From positions 1 to 64,000 of the forward strand of contig NZ_JOCB01000038.1 of the NCBI RefSeq assembly GCF_000718775.1: DNA of 64,000 nt, written 5' to 3'. Below are positions 9,875 through 18,554 of the stretch, piece after piece. Position numbers and translations under genes: made by a program. The notes beneath the pieces are model-generated. The model worked only from the letters and a program-made list of their open reading frames with translations, was not told the DNA's origin and did no database searches. Each line of letters opens with the position of its first letter. The stretch's first letter is position 1. This DNA comes from Streptomyces sp. NRRL S-31 (GTDB lineage: Bacteria; Actinomycetota; Actinomycetes; Streptomycetales; Streptomycetaceae).

Positions 9875-10124
9875 GCCTCTCCCATCGCAGGAGGGGCCCG
9901 GACGCGGGCCCCCTGACAAGGCAATGCCGTGGGACGCGGCCGGGACATGCCCGTCCGGTTCATTTCAACGGAACGGGTGGCAGGCCGAACGCGGAAGTGA
10001 TTGACCGACGGTGACCGGCCGGGAGCCCCCGGACCCCCGCCGGGAACCCCTCAGCGCCGTCCGGGGCCGCCCGGACCGGGGGTGGGCGCGTGGACAAAGC
10101 GGGACGTCGGCGATACTGGGGCGC

Positions 10125-11576
10125 ATGGCTTACGACGATCTTCGCTCCCTGCTCCGGGCGCTGGAGCGAGAGGGAGACCTCAAGCGCATCAAGGCCGAGG
10201 TCGACCCGTACCTGGAGGTCGGGGAGATCGTCGACCGGGTGCAGAAGTCCGGCGGTCCGGCGCTGCTCTTCGAGAACGTGCGCGGCTCCGACATGCCCCT
10301 CGCCATGAACGTGTTCGGCACCGACCGCCGGCTGCTGAAGGCGCTGGGCCTGAAGTCGTACGGCGAGATCTCCGAGAAGATCGGCGGTCTGCTGCGGCCG
10401 GAGCTGCCGCACGGCTTCGTCGGGGTGCGGGAGGCGTTCGGGAAGCTGGGCGCGATGACCCACGTCCCGCCGAGGAAGGTCAAGGAGGCGCCGGCGCAGG
10501 AGGTCGTCCTGCACGGCGACGACGTCGACCTGGACCGGCTCCCGGCCCTCTTCACCTGGCCGCAGGACGGCGGTTCCTTCTTCAACCTGGGCCTGACCCA
10601 CACCAAGGATCCCGAGACCGGCGTCCGCAACCTGGGCCTGTACCGCCTCCAGCGCCACGACCGGCGCACGATCGGCATGCACTGGCAGATCCACAAGGAC
10701 AGCCGGAACCACTACCAGGTGGCGGCGCGCAGGGGCGAGCGCCTGCCGGTCGCCATCGCCTTCGGCTGCCCGCCGGCCGTCACCTACGCCTCCACCGCCC
10801 CGCTGCCCGGTGACATCGACGAGTACCTCTTCGCCGGGTTCCTCGCAGGCAAGCGGATCGAGATGATCGACTGCAAGACGGTCCCGCTCCAGGTGCCGGC
10901 CAACGCCGAGGTCGTCCTGGAGGGCTGGCTGGAGCCCGGCGAGATGCTCCCCGAGGGCCCCTTCGGCGACCACACCGGCTTCTACACCCCGCAGGAGCCC
11001 TTCCCGGCGCTGAGGATCGACTGCGTCACCATGCGCAGGCGCCCGCTGCTCCAGTCGATCGTGGTCGGCCGCCCGCCGACCGAGGACGGTCCGCTCGGCC
11101 GCGCCACGGAACGCTTCTTCCTGCCCCTGCTGAAGATCATCGTCCCGGACATCGTGGACTACCACCTGCCCGAGGCCGGCGGCTTCCACAACTGCGCGAT
11201 CGTCTCGATCGACAAGAAGTACCCGAAGCACGCCCAGAAGGTGATGCACGCGATCTGGGGGGCGCACATGATGTCCCTCACCAAGCTGATCGTGGTCGTG
11301 GACTCCGACTGCGATGTGCACGATCTGCACGAGGTGGCCTGGCGGGCCCTCGGCAACACCGACTACGGCCGTGACCTGACGGTCGTCGAAGGCCCCGTCG
11401 ACCACCTCGACCACGCCTCCTACCAGCAGTTCTGGGGTGGCAAGGCGGGCATCGACGCCACGAGGAAGTGGCCCGAGGAGGGTTACACCCGGGACGGGGG
11501 CTGGCCGGAGATGGTCCTCTCCGACCCCGATACGGCGGCCCTGGTGGACCGCCGCTGGAAGGAGTACGGACTGTGA
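10125..11576 (+). CDS. mqnL: UbiD-family decarboxylase of futalosine menaquinone pathway
   Basis: The 483-residue protein matches UbiD-type prenyl-FMN-dependent decarboxylases: the N-terminal MAYDDLRSLLRALEREGDL, a central GRPPTEDGPLGRATERFF with the conserved Arg/Glu region, and DSDCDVHDL near the C-terminus. Its company (a UbiA prenyltransferase overlapping by four bases, then UbiX) and the mqn genes in this window suggest it removes the 6-carboxylate of the prenylated 1,4-dihydroxy-6-naphthoate. The ATG at 10125 is where family similarity begins; the frame stays open upstream without similarity. Confidence 0.88.
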   Translation: MAYDDLRSLLRALEREGDLKRIKAEVDPYLEVGEIVDRVQKSGGPALLFENVRGSDMPLAMNVFGTDRRLLKALGLKSYGEISEKIGGLLRPELPHGFVGVREAFGKLGAMTHVPPRKVKEAPAQEVVLHGDDVDLDRLPALFTWPQDGGSFFNLGLTHTKDPETGVRNLGLYRLQRHDRRTIGMHWQIHKDSRNHYQVAARRGERLPVAIAFGCPPAVTYASTAPLPGDIDEYLFAGFLAGKRIEMIDCKTVPLQVPANAEVVLEGWLEPGEMLPEGPFGDHTGFYTPQEPFPALRIDCVTMRRRPLLQSIVVGRPPTEDGPLGRATERFFLPLLKIIVPDIVDYHLPEAGGFHNCAIVSIDKKYPKHAQKVMHAIWGAHMMSLTKLIVVVDSDCDVHDLHEVAWRALGNTDYGRDLTVVEGPVDHLDHASYQQFWGGKAGIDATRKWPEEGYTRDGGWPEMVLSDPDTAALVDRRWKEYGL

Positions 11577-12475
11577 GTTCCGCGTCCGCCGCCATCCCCC
11601 AGCCAGGACGCACCAAGGCGTTCCTGCGCCTGGTGATGATCGAGCACTCGGTCTTCGCGCTGCCCTTCGCCTACATCGCCGCGCTGACGGCGATGTACGA
11701 GTGGGACGGGAACATCCACTGGGGCCGGCTGCTGCTGGTCACCGTCTGCATGGTCGGCCTGCGCACGTTCGCGATGGCGGTCAACCGGATCATCGACCGC
11801 GAGATCGACGCCCGCAACCCGCGCACGGCCCACCGCGAGCTGGTGACCGGCGCGATGTCGGTGCGGCACGCCTGGACCGGCGCCCTGGTCGCCCTGGTGG
11901 TCTTCCTCGGCGCGGCGGCCCTGCTGAACCCGCTCTGCCTGGCCCTGGCGCCGGTCGCGGTGATCCCGATGGTGGTCTACCCCTACGGGAAGCGGTTCAC
12001 CAACTTCCCGCAGGCCATCCTGGGGCTCGCCCAGGCCATGGGGCCGATCGGCGGCTGGCTGGCGATCAGCGGCGAGTGGTCCTGGACGGCGGTGATCCTC
12101 GGTCTCGCCGTCGGCATCTGGATCGGCGGCTTCGACCTGATCTACGCCTGCCAGGACGTGGAGACCGACCGGGAGATCGGCGTGATGTCGGTGCCGGCCC
12201 GGTTCGGCATCCCGGCCGCGATCTGGGGCGCGCGCGCCTGTCACACCGTGACCACGGCGCTGTTCGTCTGGTATGCCCTGGCCACCCATGCCGGCGCGTT
12301 CTTCTGGCTGGGCCTGCTGATCGTCGCGGGTGCCTTCGTCTACGAGCACCGCATCGTCCGCCCCCATGACCTGTCCCGGCTGAACCGGGCCTTCTTCAGC
12401 GTCAACGGCTTCATCGGCATTGCCCTGTTCGTGTGTGCCCTGCTGGACCTCCTGGTCCGGGGTCTGACCGTCTGA
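11573..12475 (+). CDS. mqnP: UbiA-family prenyltransferase, menaquinone pathway
   Basis: This 300-residue, roughly eight-helix membrane enzyme should attach the polyprenyl chain to 1,4-dihydroxy-6-naphthoate. Both Asp-rich magnesium-diphosphate sites are visible: NRIIDREIDARNPRT near residues 72-86 (Nx3DxxxD) and YACQDVETDREIG near 193-205. The GTG at 11573 overlaps the mqnL stop (GTGA). It belongs to the mqnL-mqnP-mqnM group; homologues in the UbiA/MenA family differ mainly in acceptor. Confidence 0.9.
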   Translation: MSSASAAIPQPGRTKAFLRLVMIEHSVFALPFAYIAALTAMYEWDGNIHWGRLLLVTVCMVGLRTFAMAVNRIIDREIDARNPRTAHRELVTGAMSVRHAWTGALVALVVFLGAAALLNPLCLALAPVAVIPMVVYPYGKRFTNFPQAILGLAQAMGPIGGWLAISGEWSWTAVILGLAVGIWIGGFDLIYACQDVETDREIGVMSVPARFGIPAAIWGARACHTVTTALFVWYALATHAGAFFWLGLLIVAGAFVYEHRIVRPHDLSRLNRAFFSVNGFIGIALFVCALLDLLVRGLTV

Positions 12476-12559
12476 CCGGTCGGGGTCCGACCGTCCGACG
12501 GCGGGCCCCACGCCCCCTCCGGGCCTGAGTACGGTCCACCCCGCCGGTACGCTCAAGGT

Positions 12560-13243
12560 GTGAACGCAGGAGAAACGCAGCGCGTACCTTGGATCGTGGG
12601 GGTGTCCGGAGCTTCCGGCACGCCGTACGCGGCTGCCGTGCTGCGGGCGCTGCTCGCGGCCGGGGAGGCGGTGGACCTGGTGGTCAGCCGGGCCTCGCGG
12701 CTGACGCTGCTGGACGAGACGGGCATCTCGTTCCGGGACGCCCACTGGCAGGACGACCTGGGCCGGTGGCTGGCCCTGGGCGCCGACGGCAAGCCCGGCA
12801 CCTTCGACGTGGACGTCAGCGGGGTGCGGTACTGGAGCGCGGGCGATCTCGCGGCCGGCCCGTCCTCGGGGTCGTACCCGGCGAAGGGGATGCTGATCGT
12901 GCCCGCCTCCACCGCCTGTGTGGCCGGTGTGGCGCTCGGCCTGTCCAAGGACCTGCTCCAGCGCACGGCGAGCGTCACGCTGAAGGAGCGCCGCACGCTG
13001 GTCGTGGCCGTCCGGGAGACCCCGTTGAACGGGCAGACGCTGCGGCACCTTCTCGCGCTGGACGACGCCGGCGCCTCGGTCGTGCCGGCCTCCCCGGCCT
13101 TCTACGCGGGCGCCACCCACATCCAGGACCTGGTGGACTTCGTCGCCGGCCGGGTGCTGGACGCGGCGGGGGTCGGGCACGGCCTGTACCGGCGCTGGCG
13201 GGGCGAGCTGGGCGGCGGCACGGCGGACCCGCGGGACACGTAG
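12560..13243 (+). CDS. mqnM: UbiX-like flavin prenyltransferase
   Basis: A 227-residue flavoprotein that makes prenylated FMN for the UbiD-type decarboxylase encoded 1 kb upstream. The N-terminal GVSGASGTPYAAAVLRALL is the UbiX FMN-phosphate loop. PAKGMLIVPASTACVAGVALG and ERRTLVVAVRETPLN are family hallmarks. The GTG at 12560 is followed at once by similarity. An 84-bp gap separates it from mqnP, so it may have its own promoter. Confidence 0.9.
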   Translation: MNAGETQRVPWIVGVSGASGTPYAAAVLRALLAAGEAVDLVVSRASRLTLLDETGISFRDAHWQDDLGRWLALGADGKPGTFDVDVSGVRYWSAGDLAAGPSSGSYPAKGMLIVPASTACVAGVALGLSKDLLQRTASVTLKERRTLVVAVRETPLNGQTLRHLLALDDAGASVVPASPAFYAGATHIQDLVDFVAGRVLDAAGVGHGLYRRWRGELGGGTADPRDT

Positions 13244-13336
13244 CAGTACCTCTCATCACCCCAGGGACTCCCGGAACTCCGGGAATTCCGGGGGCTCCAG
13301 GGACTTCAGGAACTTTCACCGGAAGGCTTCGATCGC

Positions 13337-13792
13337 ATGGACGCGGTGGACAGGCAGCTCATCCAGGCACTGAGGGAGAACGGCCGGGCCTCGTACGCGG
13401 AGCTGGGGCGCCTTGTCGGCCTGTCGGGCCCCAGTGTGACGGACCGCATCAACCGGCTGGAGGCGGCCGGTGTCATCACCGGGTACCGCGCGACGGTGGA
13501 CGCGGCCTCCCTCGGCCTCGGTGTCACCGCGCTGATCGGCATCTCGCTGTCCGACGCGGCCGACCACGAGGACGTCGCGCAGCGGCTGCGCGACCTGTCG
13601 GAGATCGAGGACTGCTGGTTCATCGCCGGCGACGACTCGTTCATGCTCAAGGTGCGCTCCAGTGACGTGGACGGTCTGGAGAAGACCATCCGCCGGCTCA
13701 GCGGCACCAAGGGCGTCTCCCGGACCCGTACCACGATCGTGCTCTCCACGAAGTGGGAGAACCGGGTCGGGGAGCTGCCCGAAGAGGTCTAG
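13337..13792 (+). CDS. Lrp/AsnC-family transcriptional regulator
   Basis: A 151-residue regulator with an N-terminal winged helix (DRQLIQALRENGRASYAELGRLVGLSG, split here by function: helices at about 5-15, 21-28 and 33-45) and a C-terminal RAM effector-binding domain. It lies between mqnM and mqnE and may control the menaquinone cluster, although Lrp proteins usually respond to amino acids. Start ATG at 13337 follows a GGAAGG-type site. Confidence 0.88.
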   Translation: MDAVDRQLIQALRENGRASYAELGRLVGLSGPSVTDRINRLEAAGVITGYRATVDAASLGLGVTALIGISLSDAADHEDVAQRLRDLSEIEDCWFIAGDDSFMLKVRSSDVDGLEKTIRRLSGTKGVSRTRTTIVLSTKWENRVGELPEEV

Positions 13793-13830
13793 GGATACCG
13801 TTGGTCGGGCTGTCGTAGAAAGGTGTTGGC

Positions 13831-14994
13831 ATGGATCTCGGGCTCAAGCGCGAGCTGGAGGAGAAGGTCCGCTCCGGTGAGCGGCTGACCCGCGAGGACG
13901 GCATCGCCCTCTACGAGTCGGACGATCTGGCGTGGCTGGGCGGTCTCGCCCACGAGGTGCGGACCCGCAAGAACGGTGACGTGGTCCACTTCAACGTCAA
14001 CCGTCACCTCAACATGACGAACGTGTGCACCGCGTCGTGCGCCTACTGCTCGTTCCAGCGCAAGCCGGGCGAGAAGGACGCGTACACGATGCGCATCGAG
14101 GAGGCCGTCAAGCTCGCCAAGGCGATGGAGTCGGAGAACCTCACCGAGCTGCACATCGTCAACGGCCTGCACCCGAACCTGCCGTGGCGCTACTACCCGC
14201 GCTCGCTCAGGGAGCTGAAGAAGGCCCTGCCGCACGTCTCCCTGAAGGCGTTCACGGCGACGGAGATCCACCACTTCGAGACGATCTCCGGTCTGACCGC
14301 CTCCGAGATCCTGGACGAGCTGATCGACGCTGGCCTGGAGTCGCTGACCGGCGGCGGCGCGGAGATCTTCGACTGGGAGGTCCGCCGGCACATCGTGGAC
14401 CACCGGACCCACTGGGAGGACTGGTCCCGCATCCACCGCCTGGCGCACGAGAAGGGTCTGAAGACCCCGTGCACCATGCTGTACGGCCACATCGAGGAGC
14501 CCCGCCACCGGGTGGACCACGTCCTGCGGCTGCGCGAGCTCCAGGACGAGACGAACGGCTTCCAGGTCTTCATCCCGCTGCGCTACCAGCACGACTTCGT
14601 GGACGTGAAGGACGGCAAGGTCCGCAACACGCTCCAGGCGCGCACGCGGATGGCGACCGGCGCGGAGGCGCTGAAGACCTTCGCCGTCTCCCGTCTGCTC
14701 TTCGACAACGTGCCGCACGTGAAGGTCTTCTGGGTGATGCACGGCGTGCAGACCGCCCAGCTCGCCCTCCAGCACGGCGCGGACGACATGGACGGCTCGG
14801 TCGTCGAGTACAAGATCACGCACGACGCGGACAACTACGGCACGCCGAACAAGCTGACCCGTGAGGACCTGCTGGAACTGATCCGTGACGCGGGCTTCCG
14901 CCCGGTGGAGCGCAACACGCGCTACGAGATCATCCGCGAGTACGAGGGCGCCGACCCGGGCCGCCGCGACCTGCCCCAGCCGATGCGGGTCTGA
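13831..14994 (+). CDS. mqnE: Aminofutalosine synthase
   Basis: A 387-residue radical SAM enzyme that joins adenosine (from SAM) to 3-[(1-carboxyvinyl)oxy]benzoate, releasing CO2 and giving 6-amino-6-deoxyfutalosine. The iron-sulfur triad is VCTASCAYC with Cys66, Cys70 and Cys73. IVNGLHPNLPW and KVFWVMHGVQTAQLALQHGADD are diagnostic of MqnE as opposed to MqnC. The gene follows the Lrp regulator by 38 bp. A strong terminator lies 25 bp beyond its stop. Confidence 0.95.
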   Translation: MDLGLKRELEEKVRSGERLTREDGIALYESDDLAWLGGLAHEVRTRKNGDVVHFNVNRHLNMTNVCTASCAYCSFQRKPGEKDAYTMRIEEAVKLAKAMESENLTELHIVNGLHPNLPWRYYPRSLRELKKALPHVSLKAFTATEIHHFETISGLTASEILDELIDAGLESLTGGGAEIFDWEVRRHIVDHRTHWEDWSRIHRLAHEKGLKTPCTMLYGHIEEPRHRVDHVLRLRELQDETNGFQVFIPLRYQHDFVDVKDGKVRNTLQARTRMATGAEALKTFAVSRLLFDNVPHVKVFWVMHGVQTAQLALQHGADDMDGSVVEYKITHDADNYGTPNKLTREDLLELIRDAGFRPVERNTRYEIIREYEGADPGRRDLPQPMRV

Positions 14995-15018
14995 GTCCGC
15001 GTCCGACGACGGTCCGAG

Positions 15019-15052
15019 ACGGCCCCTCCCCGCTCAGGCGGGGAGGGGCCGT
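15019..15052. terminator. Strong hairpin terminator after mqnE
   Basis: Perfect 15-base arms (15019-15033 and 15038-15052) built on GGCCCCTCCCCGC close a TCAG loop and are followed by TCCGTT. It is placed to end the mqnE transcript before the next promoter. Confidence 0.8.
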
Positions 15053-15107
15053 TCCGTTCCCCGGACCCCCGGGCGGGGCAGGTGCCGGTAATGGATACAC
15101 TGCCCCC

Positions 15108-15632
15108 GTGCCTCTTACCTTCACCCTGGACCCCGCCATCACCCCGGCGCTGCGCGACTCCGTCCTCGATCTGTGGACGGACGTCTCGAACGCGGACGGC
15201 GCCGTCGGCTTCGTGCCCCCGGTGAGCCGTGCCGAGGTGCGCCCGGAACTGGTGCGGCACTTCGTGCAGATGGCCGAGGGCCGCACCCGGCTGCTGGTCG
15301 GGCACGACGAGGACGGGCGGCTGGCCGCGGCCGCCTTCCTCACCCGCAACACCCACCGGCTGATGACCCACTGGGTGTGGCTCTACACGGTGATGGTCCA
15401 CCCGGACCTCCAGGGCCGGGGGTACGGCCGTGAGCTGCTGGCCGCCGCCGCGGACGCGGCCCGCGGGATGGACGGTGTCGAGGCGGTCCGGCTGACCTGC
15501 CGGGGCGGACACGGCCTGGAGCGGTTCTACGCCTCCTGCGGCTACAAGGAGGTCGGCCGCGTCCCGGACGCCATCCGGGTCGCGCCCGGCGACGACCGCG
15601 ACGAGGTCGTCATGCTGCTGCCGCTCGGCTGA
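15108..15632 (+). CDS. GNAT-family N-acetyltransferase
   Basis: The 174-residue protein has the GNAT fold. The acetyl-CoA pyrophosphate-binding loop is VHPDLQGRGYGRELL near residue 100, with the Q/R-x-x-G-x-G/A pattern. The substrate is unknown. The GTG at 15108 is about 10 bases after a TACACT-like -10 element, so the mRNA may be leaderless. Confidence 0.85.
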   Translation: MPLTFTLDPAITPALRDSVLDLWTDVSNADGAVGFVPPVSRAEVRPELVRHFVQMAEGRTRLLVGHDEDGRLAAAAFLTRNTHRLMTHWVWLYTVMVHPDLQGRGYGRELLAAAADAARGMDGVEAVRLTCRGGHGLERFYASCGYKEVGRVPDAIRVAPGDDRDEVVMLLPLG

Positions 15633-15707
15633 CCCCCGTGCACGGCCGCCCGGCGGTCGTGCTTCACTGGACGATGACCCCTTTTGGAATCGGACGAGTG
15701 GATTGAG

Positions 15708-15992
15708 ATGCTCCGCTACACGCTGATGCGCCTCGGTATCTTCGCGGGCTGCCTCGTGGTCGTCTGGGCTGCCGTCTACTCGGGCGCCTTCCCGCGCGGC
15801 TTCGGCGACTCCAACCTCCTCTGGGTGCTGCTGCTCTCCCTGGTCCTGTCGGCGCCGATCAGCTGGGTGGTGCTGCGCAAGGAGCGCGACCGGGCCTCGG
15901 TGCGGATCGTGCAGCGGGTCGACCGGATGAAGGCCAACCTGGATGCCAACCGCAGCCAGGAGGACGTGGTCGACGAGGCGTCGCGCGCCTAG
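15708..15992 (+). CDS. DUF4229-family small membrane protein
   Basis: A 94-residue protein with two transmembrane helices (about 3-25 and 36-55) separated by SGAFPRGFGDSN, then a charged cytoplasmic tail starting at LRKERDRAS. This arrangement matches the actinobacterial DUF4229 family of unknown function. I chose the ATG at 15708 because it starts the first membrane helix; a TTG at 15684 would add eight polar residues. Confidence 0.75.
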   Translation: MLRYTLMRLGIFAGCLVVVWAAVYSGAFPRGFGDSNLLWVLLLSLVLSAPISWVVLRKERDRASVRIVQRVDRMKANLDANRSQEDVVDEASRA

Positions 15993-16042
15993 GGGCGCGG
16001 CGTCCGGCGGGTCGGGCCCCGGGAGCCAATTACCCTTGCCCC

Positions 16043-16699
16043 ATGGGTGCCGTCAAGACCAAACGGATGCCGAGGGCGGTGCGGGAGCAGCAGATGCTCG
16101 ACGCCGCCGTGCGGATCTTCGGGCAGCGCGGGTACATGGCCGCCTCGATGGACGAGATCGCCGAACTCGCGGGCGTCTCCAAGCCGTTGGTCTACCTGTA
16201 CCTGAACTCCAAGGAAGACCTCTTCACCGCCTGCATCCGCCGTGAGGCCGCCGCGCTGACGGCGGCCGTCCGCGCGGGCGTCGGGCAGGGGCTGCCCGCC
16301 GACCGGCGGCTGTGGACGGGCCTGCGGGCGTTCTTCGCGCACACCGCCGAGCACCCGGACGGCTGGTCGGTGCTGCACCTCCAAGCGCGTACGCACGGGG
16401 AGCCCTTCGTCTCCGAGGCCGCCGCGATGCGTGCGGAGATCGTCGCGTTCGTCACCCGGCTGGTCGCGGTGGCGGCCCGGGAGGCGCACCGCGATCCCGG
16501 TCTGCCCGAGCGCGAGGTGGCCGGGCTCGCCGAGGCCCTGGTCGGCGCGGCGGAGTCGCTCGCCACCTGGGCCAACGCCACCCCGGGGGTCACCGCCCGG
16601 CAGGCGGCGGCCACCCTGATGGACTTCGCCTGGTCGGGCCTGGGCAGCCTGATGTCCGGGCGGACGTGGACCCCGCCGGCCGAGGACGAGACCCCCTAG
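16043..16699 (+). CDS. TetR-family transcriptional regulator
   Basis: A 218-residue regulator with an N-terminal TetR helix-turn-helix: ASMDEIAELAGVSKPLVYLY spans about residues 33-52, followed by the usual KEDLF. The C-terminal ligand domain is Ala-rich. It lies 1.6 kb from an inverted-repeat operator upstream of the MaoC-type gene and is a candidate to bind there, but no site in its own upstream region was evident. Confidence 0.88.
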   Translation: MGAVKTKRMPRAVREQQMLDAAVRIFGQRGYMAASMDEIAELAGVSKPLVYLYLNSKEDLFTACIRREAAALTAAVRAGVGQGLPADRRLWTGLRAFFAHTAEHPDGWSVLHLQARTHGEPFVSEAAAMRAEIVAFVTRLVAVAAREAHRDPGLPEREVAGLAEALVGAAESLATWANATPGVTARQAAATLMDFAWSGLGSLMSGRTWTPPAEDETP

Positions 16700-16730
16700 C
16701 GACTCCGGACGTTCGAGCGACTCCCGGCGT

Positions 16731-17300
16731 TCAGCGCTTCCGGTAGTGCGCGCGCAGGTCGTCCATCACCTGGTCGATCTCCGCGCGTGCCTTCTTCAGG
16801 GGGGCGTCGACGCCCTCGACGGGGCGTGCCCCGAGGAGGTAGATCCCGACGTCGTAGCGGCCGATCGCGCCGTGCGCCTCGTACCGGCCGGTGCTCAGCG
16901 AGTAGGACGAGCAGTAGTCCCGCTTCGCCGAGTAGAGCGTGTGCCGCCGGGAGTCGGTGCGGGCGCGTGTGCAGTCGTCCTGCCGCGACTTCTCGGCGGC
17001 CTCGGCGTCGGCGGCGGCGATGACCTCCAGTGCGAACGGCTCGAACTCGCCGCTCTTGCTCTTCGCGGCCACCCAGCACTGGCCCCGGCCGTCCCGGTGC
17101 CAGGTGGAGATGACCTTGGCGGTCGCTCCCTCGGGCAGCCTCACGTCCACGCTGTCGGCGGACACCCGCCCCTCGCACTTGCGGCCCAGTTCCTTCTCCA
17201 GCGCGCTCGGCCCGTCGCTCCCGCCGCACGCGGCAAGCGCTCCCAGCAGTACCGCCGTCAGTACGGCGGTCGGCGTCCCCGTCGGCACACGTCTCGTCAC
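16731..17300 (-). CDS. Secreted lipoprotein of unknown function
   Basis: A 189-residue lipoprotein with a signal peptide ending in the lipobox LAAC (Cys25). It has a pair of Cys residues around RKCEG and GQCW, and a second pair in QDDCTRA and RDYC, suggesting two disulfides in an extracytoplasmic domain. I do not recognise the family. I chose GTG at 17300 because the signal peptide starts there. It converges with the TetR gene. Confidence 0.75.
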   Translation of the reverse strand: MTRRVPTGTPTAVLTAVLLGALAACGGSDGPSALEKELGRKCEGRVSADSVDVRLPEGATAKVISTWHRDGRGQCWVAAKSKSGEFEPFALEVIAAADAEAAEKSRQDDCTRARTDSRRHTLYSAKRDYCSSYSLSTGRYEAHGAIGRYDVGIYLLGARPVEGVDAPLKKARAEIDQVMDDLRAHYRKR

Positions 17301-17329
17301 GCCAGGCAGCGTACGGCTCCTGGGGCGGG

Positions 17330-18250
17330 TCAACTCTGGTTTTGCGCGAGGAAGTTGCGCACGGGCAGCGGTCGTACCTCGCCGGACAGGTGGAGTCCGC
17401 CGTCCGGGCCCCGCAGCGCGAAGCGCCCGTCGCCGTCCGCGCCGTACGCGACCGTGCCCGGCAGCGGCACGGGCGCCCGGAAGCGGGCCCGCACCTCGGC
17501 CGCGTCCGGGGTCCCGTGGGCGGCCAGGCACCGGGCGACGGTCCACATGCCGTGCGCGACGGCCCGGGGGAAGCCGAACAGCCGGGCGGTGAGCGGGTGC
17601 AGGTGGATCGGGTTGCGGTCCCCGGAGGCGGCGCCGTACCGCCGCCCGACGTCCGCGCCGATCGCCCACTCGGCGACGACGGGCATCACCGGGTCGCCGT
17701 CGGCGCCCCCGGTGCCGTCGTCCGGGGTGCGGGGTGAAGCCGCGTGCCGGTCGCCGTCCGGCCGGCCGGGGGCCGTGCCGTGCCGGGCCAGGTATGTGCT
17801 GCGGGAGGACCACACCAGCCCGCCGTCCCGCCGCAGCGCGGTCGCCACCGTCGCCTCGGTGCCCCGCCGGTGCGCGGTCAGCCCCTCGATCCACACGGAC
17901 AGGTCGTACTCCCCGTCGGCCCGCAGCGCGGCGGCCCGCTCGATCGAGAGCGACGTGTGCACCAGGCCCAGTAGCGGCAGCGGGAAGTCCCGGCGGCTCA
18001 TCAGCCGCATGGCGAGCGGGAATCCGAGGACGTGCGGGTAGGTGACCGGGAGGTCCGGCTCCCCGGTCGGGAAGCCGCAGACCCGTTCGTACGCGGCGAG
18101 CCGCGCGAGGTCGATCCGCAGGCCCGGCAGCAGCAGCCGGGTGCGCGGGAACCCGGCGCCCGGGGCCGGTCGTTTGAAGGGGGACCGCAGCGCGCCCCGG
18201 AGCAGCAGCGGCCCCAGCGCGGGCGACGAGTTCAGCTGGCGGTCGGCCAT
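17330..18250 (-). CDS. MaoC-type acyl dehydratase (hot-dog fold)
   Basis: A 306-residue double hot-dog protein. The hydratase motif is in the C-terminal half: YGAASGDRNPIHLHPLTARLFGF (Asp and His catalytic pair) followed by AVAHGMW. It probably hydrates enoyl-thioesters in fatty-acid metabolism. The ATG at 18250 has GGGAG seven bases upstream. A TTACTC/GAGTAA inverted repeat 43 bp upstream is a likely operator. A Pro/Gly/Asp-rich linker separates the two halves near residue 180. Confidence 0.82.
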   Translation of the reverse strand: MADRQLNSSPALGPLLLRGALRSPFKRPAPGAGFPRTRLLLPGLRIDLARLAAYERVCGFPTGEPDLPVTYPHVLGFPLAMRLMSRRDFPLPLLGLVHTSLSIERAAALRADGEYDLSVWIEGLTAHRRGTEATVATALRRDGGLVWSSRSTYLARHGTAPGRPDGDRHAASPRTPDDGTGGADGDPVMPVVAEWAIGADVGRRYGAASGDRNPIHLHPLTARLFGFPRAVAHGMWTVARCLAAHGTPDAAEVRARFRAPVPLPGTVAYGADGDGRFALRGPDGGLHLSGEVRPLPVRNFLAQNQS

Positions 18251-18554
18251 GGGCAACGCTCCCGCGCGACTCGGTGACTCGGTCCGAAGTCCTTACTCTT
18301 GAGTAATGTTACTGGAGGTAAGAGCATGGGGCGCAACGGGTGACGGCGATCGCGCCACCTCCGGTCCGGTATGCCCCGGACGAAGGTGAGCATCCCTCAC
18401 ATAACCCGCGATGCTGCACACCCCCGGCCCCGGATCATTCCCGAACCCGCACAACCCCCGCACAGCGGAGCCGTACCATCTCCTGCCTGACCAGCGGTAA
18501 CCCCTCTCCGCCGGGGCCCGCCGCCGGTGCCCGAACGCCAGAGGAGCCGCACCC
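18251..18554. other. Intergenic region, 304 bp, between divergent fatty-acid genes
   Basis: It holds the TTACTC/GAGTAA repeat, a GGAGG ribosome site with an ATG at 18326 that opens only five codons (stop at 18341), and about 210 bp with no gene before the acyl-CoA ligase start. No long coding frame with recognisable similarity was seen in the remainder. Confidence 0.6.
18293..18306. promoter_or_regulatory. Inverted-repeat operator candidate between divergent units
   Basis: TTACTC-TT-GAGTAA is a six-base inverted repeat, followed at once by a partial second copy (TTACT at 18310-18314 and GTAA at 18318-18321). It sits 43 bp upstream of the MaoC-type gene and 20 bp before a well-spaced GGAGG site on the other strand. 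This is the usual size and position for a TetR-family operator. Confidence 0.55.

Noticed and set aside
18326..18343. Five-codon frame as a gene
   Set aside because: Too short to call; listed only as a regulatory oddity.
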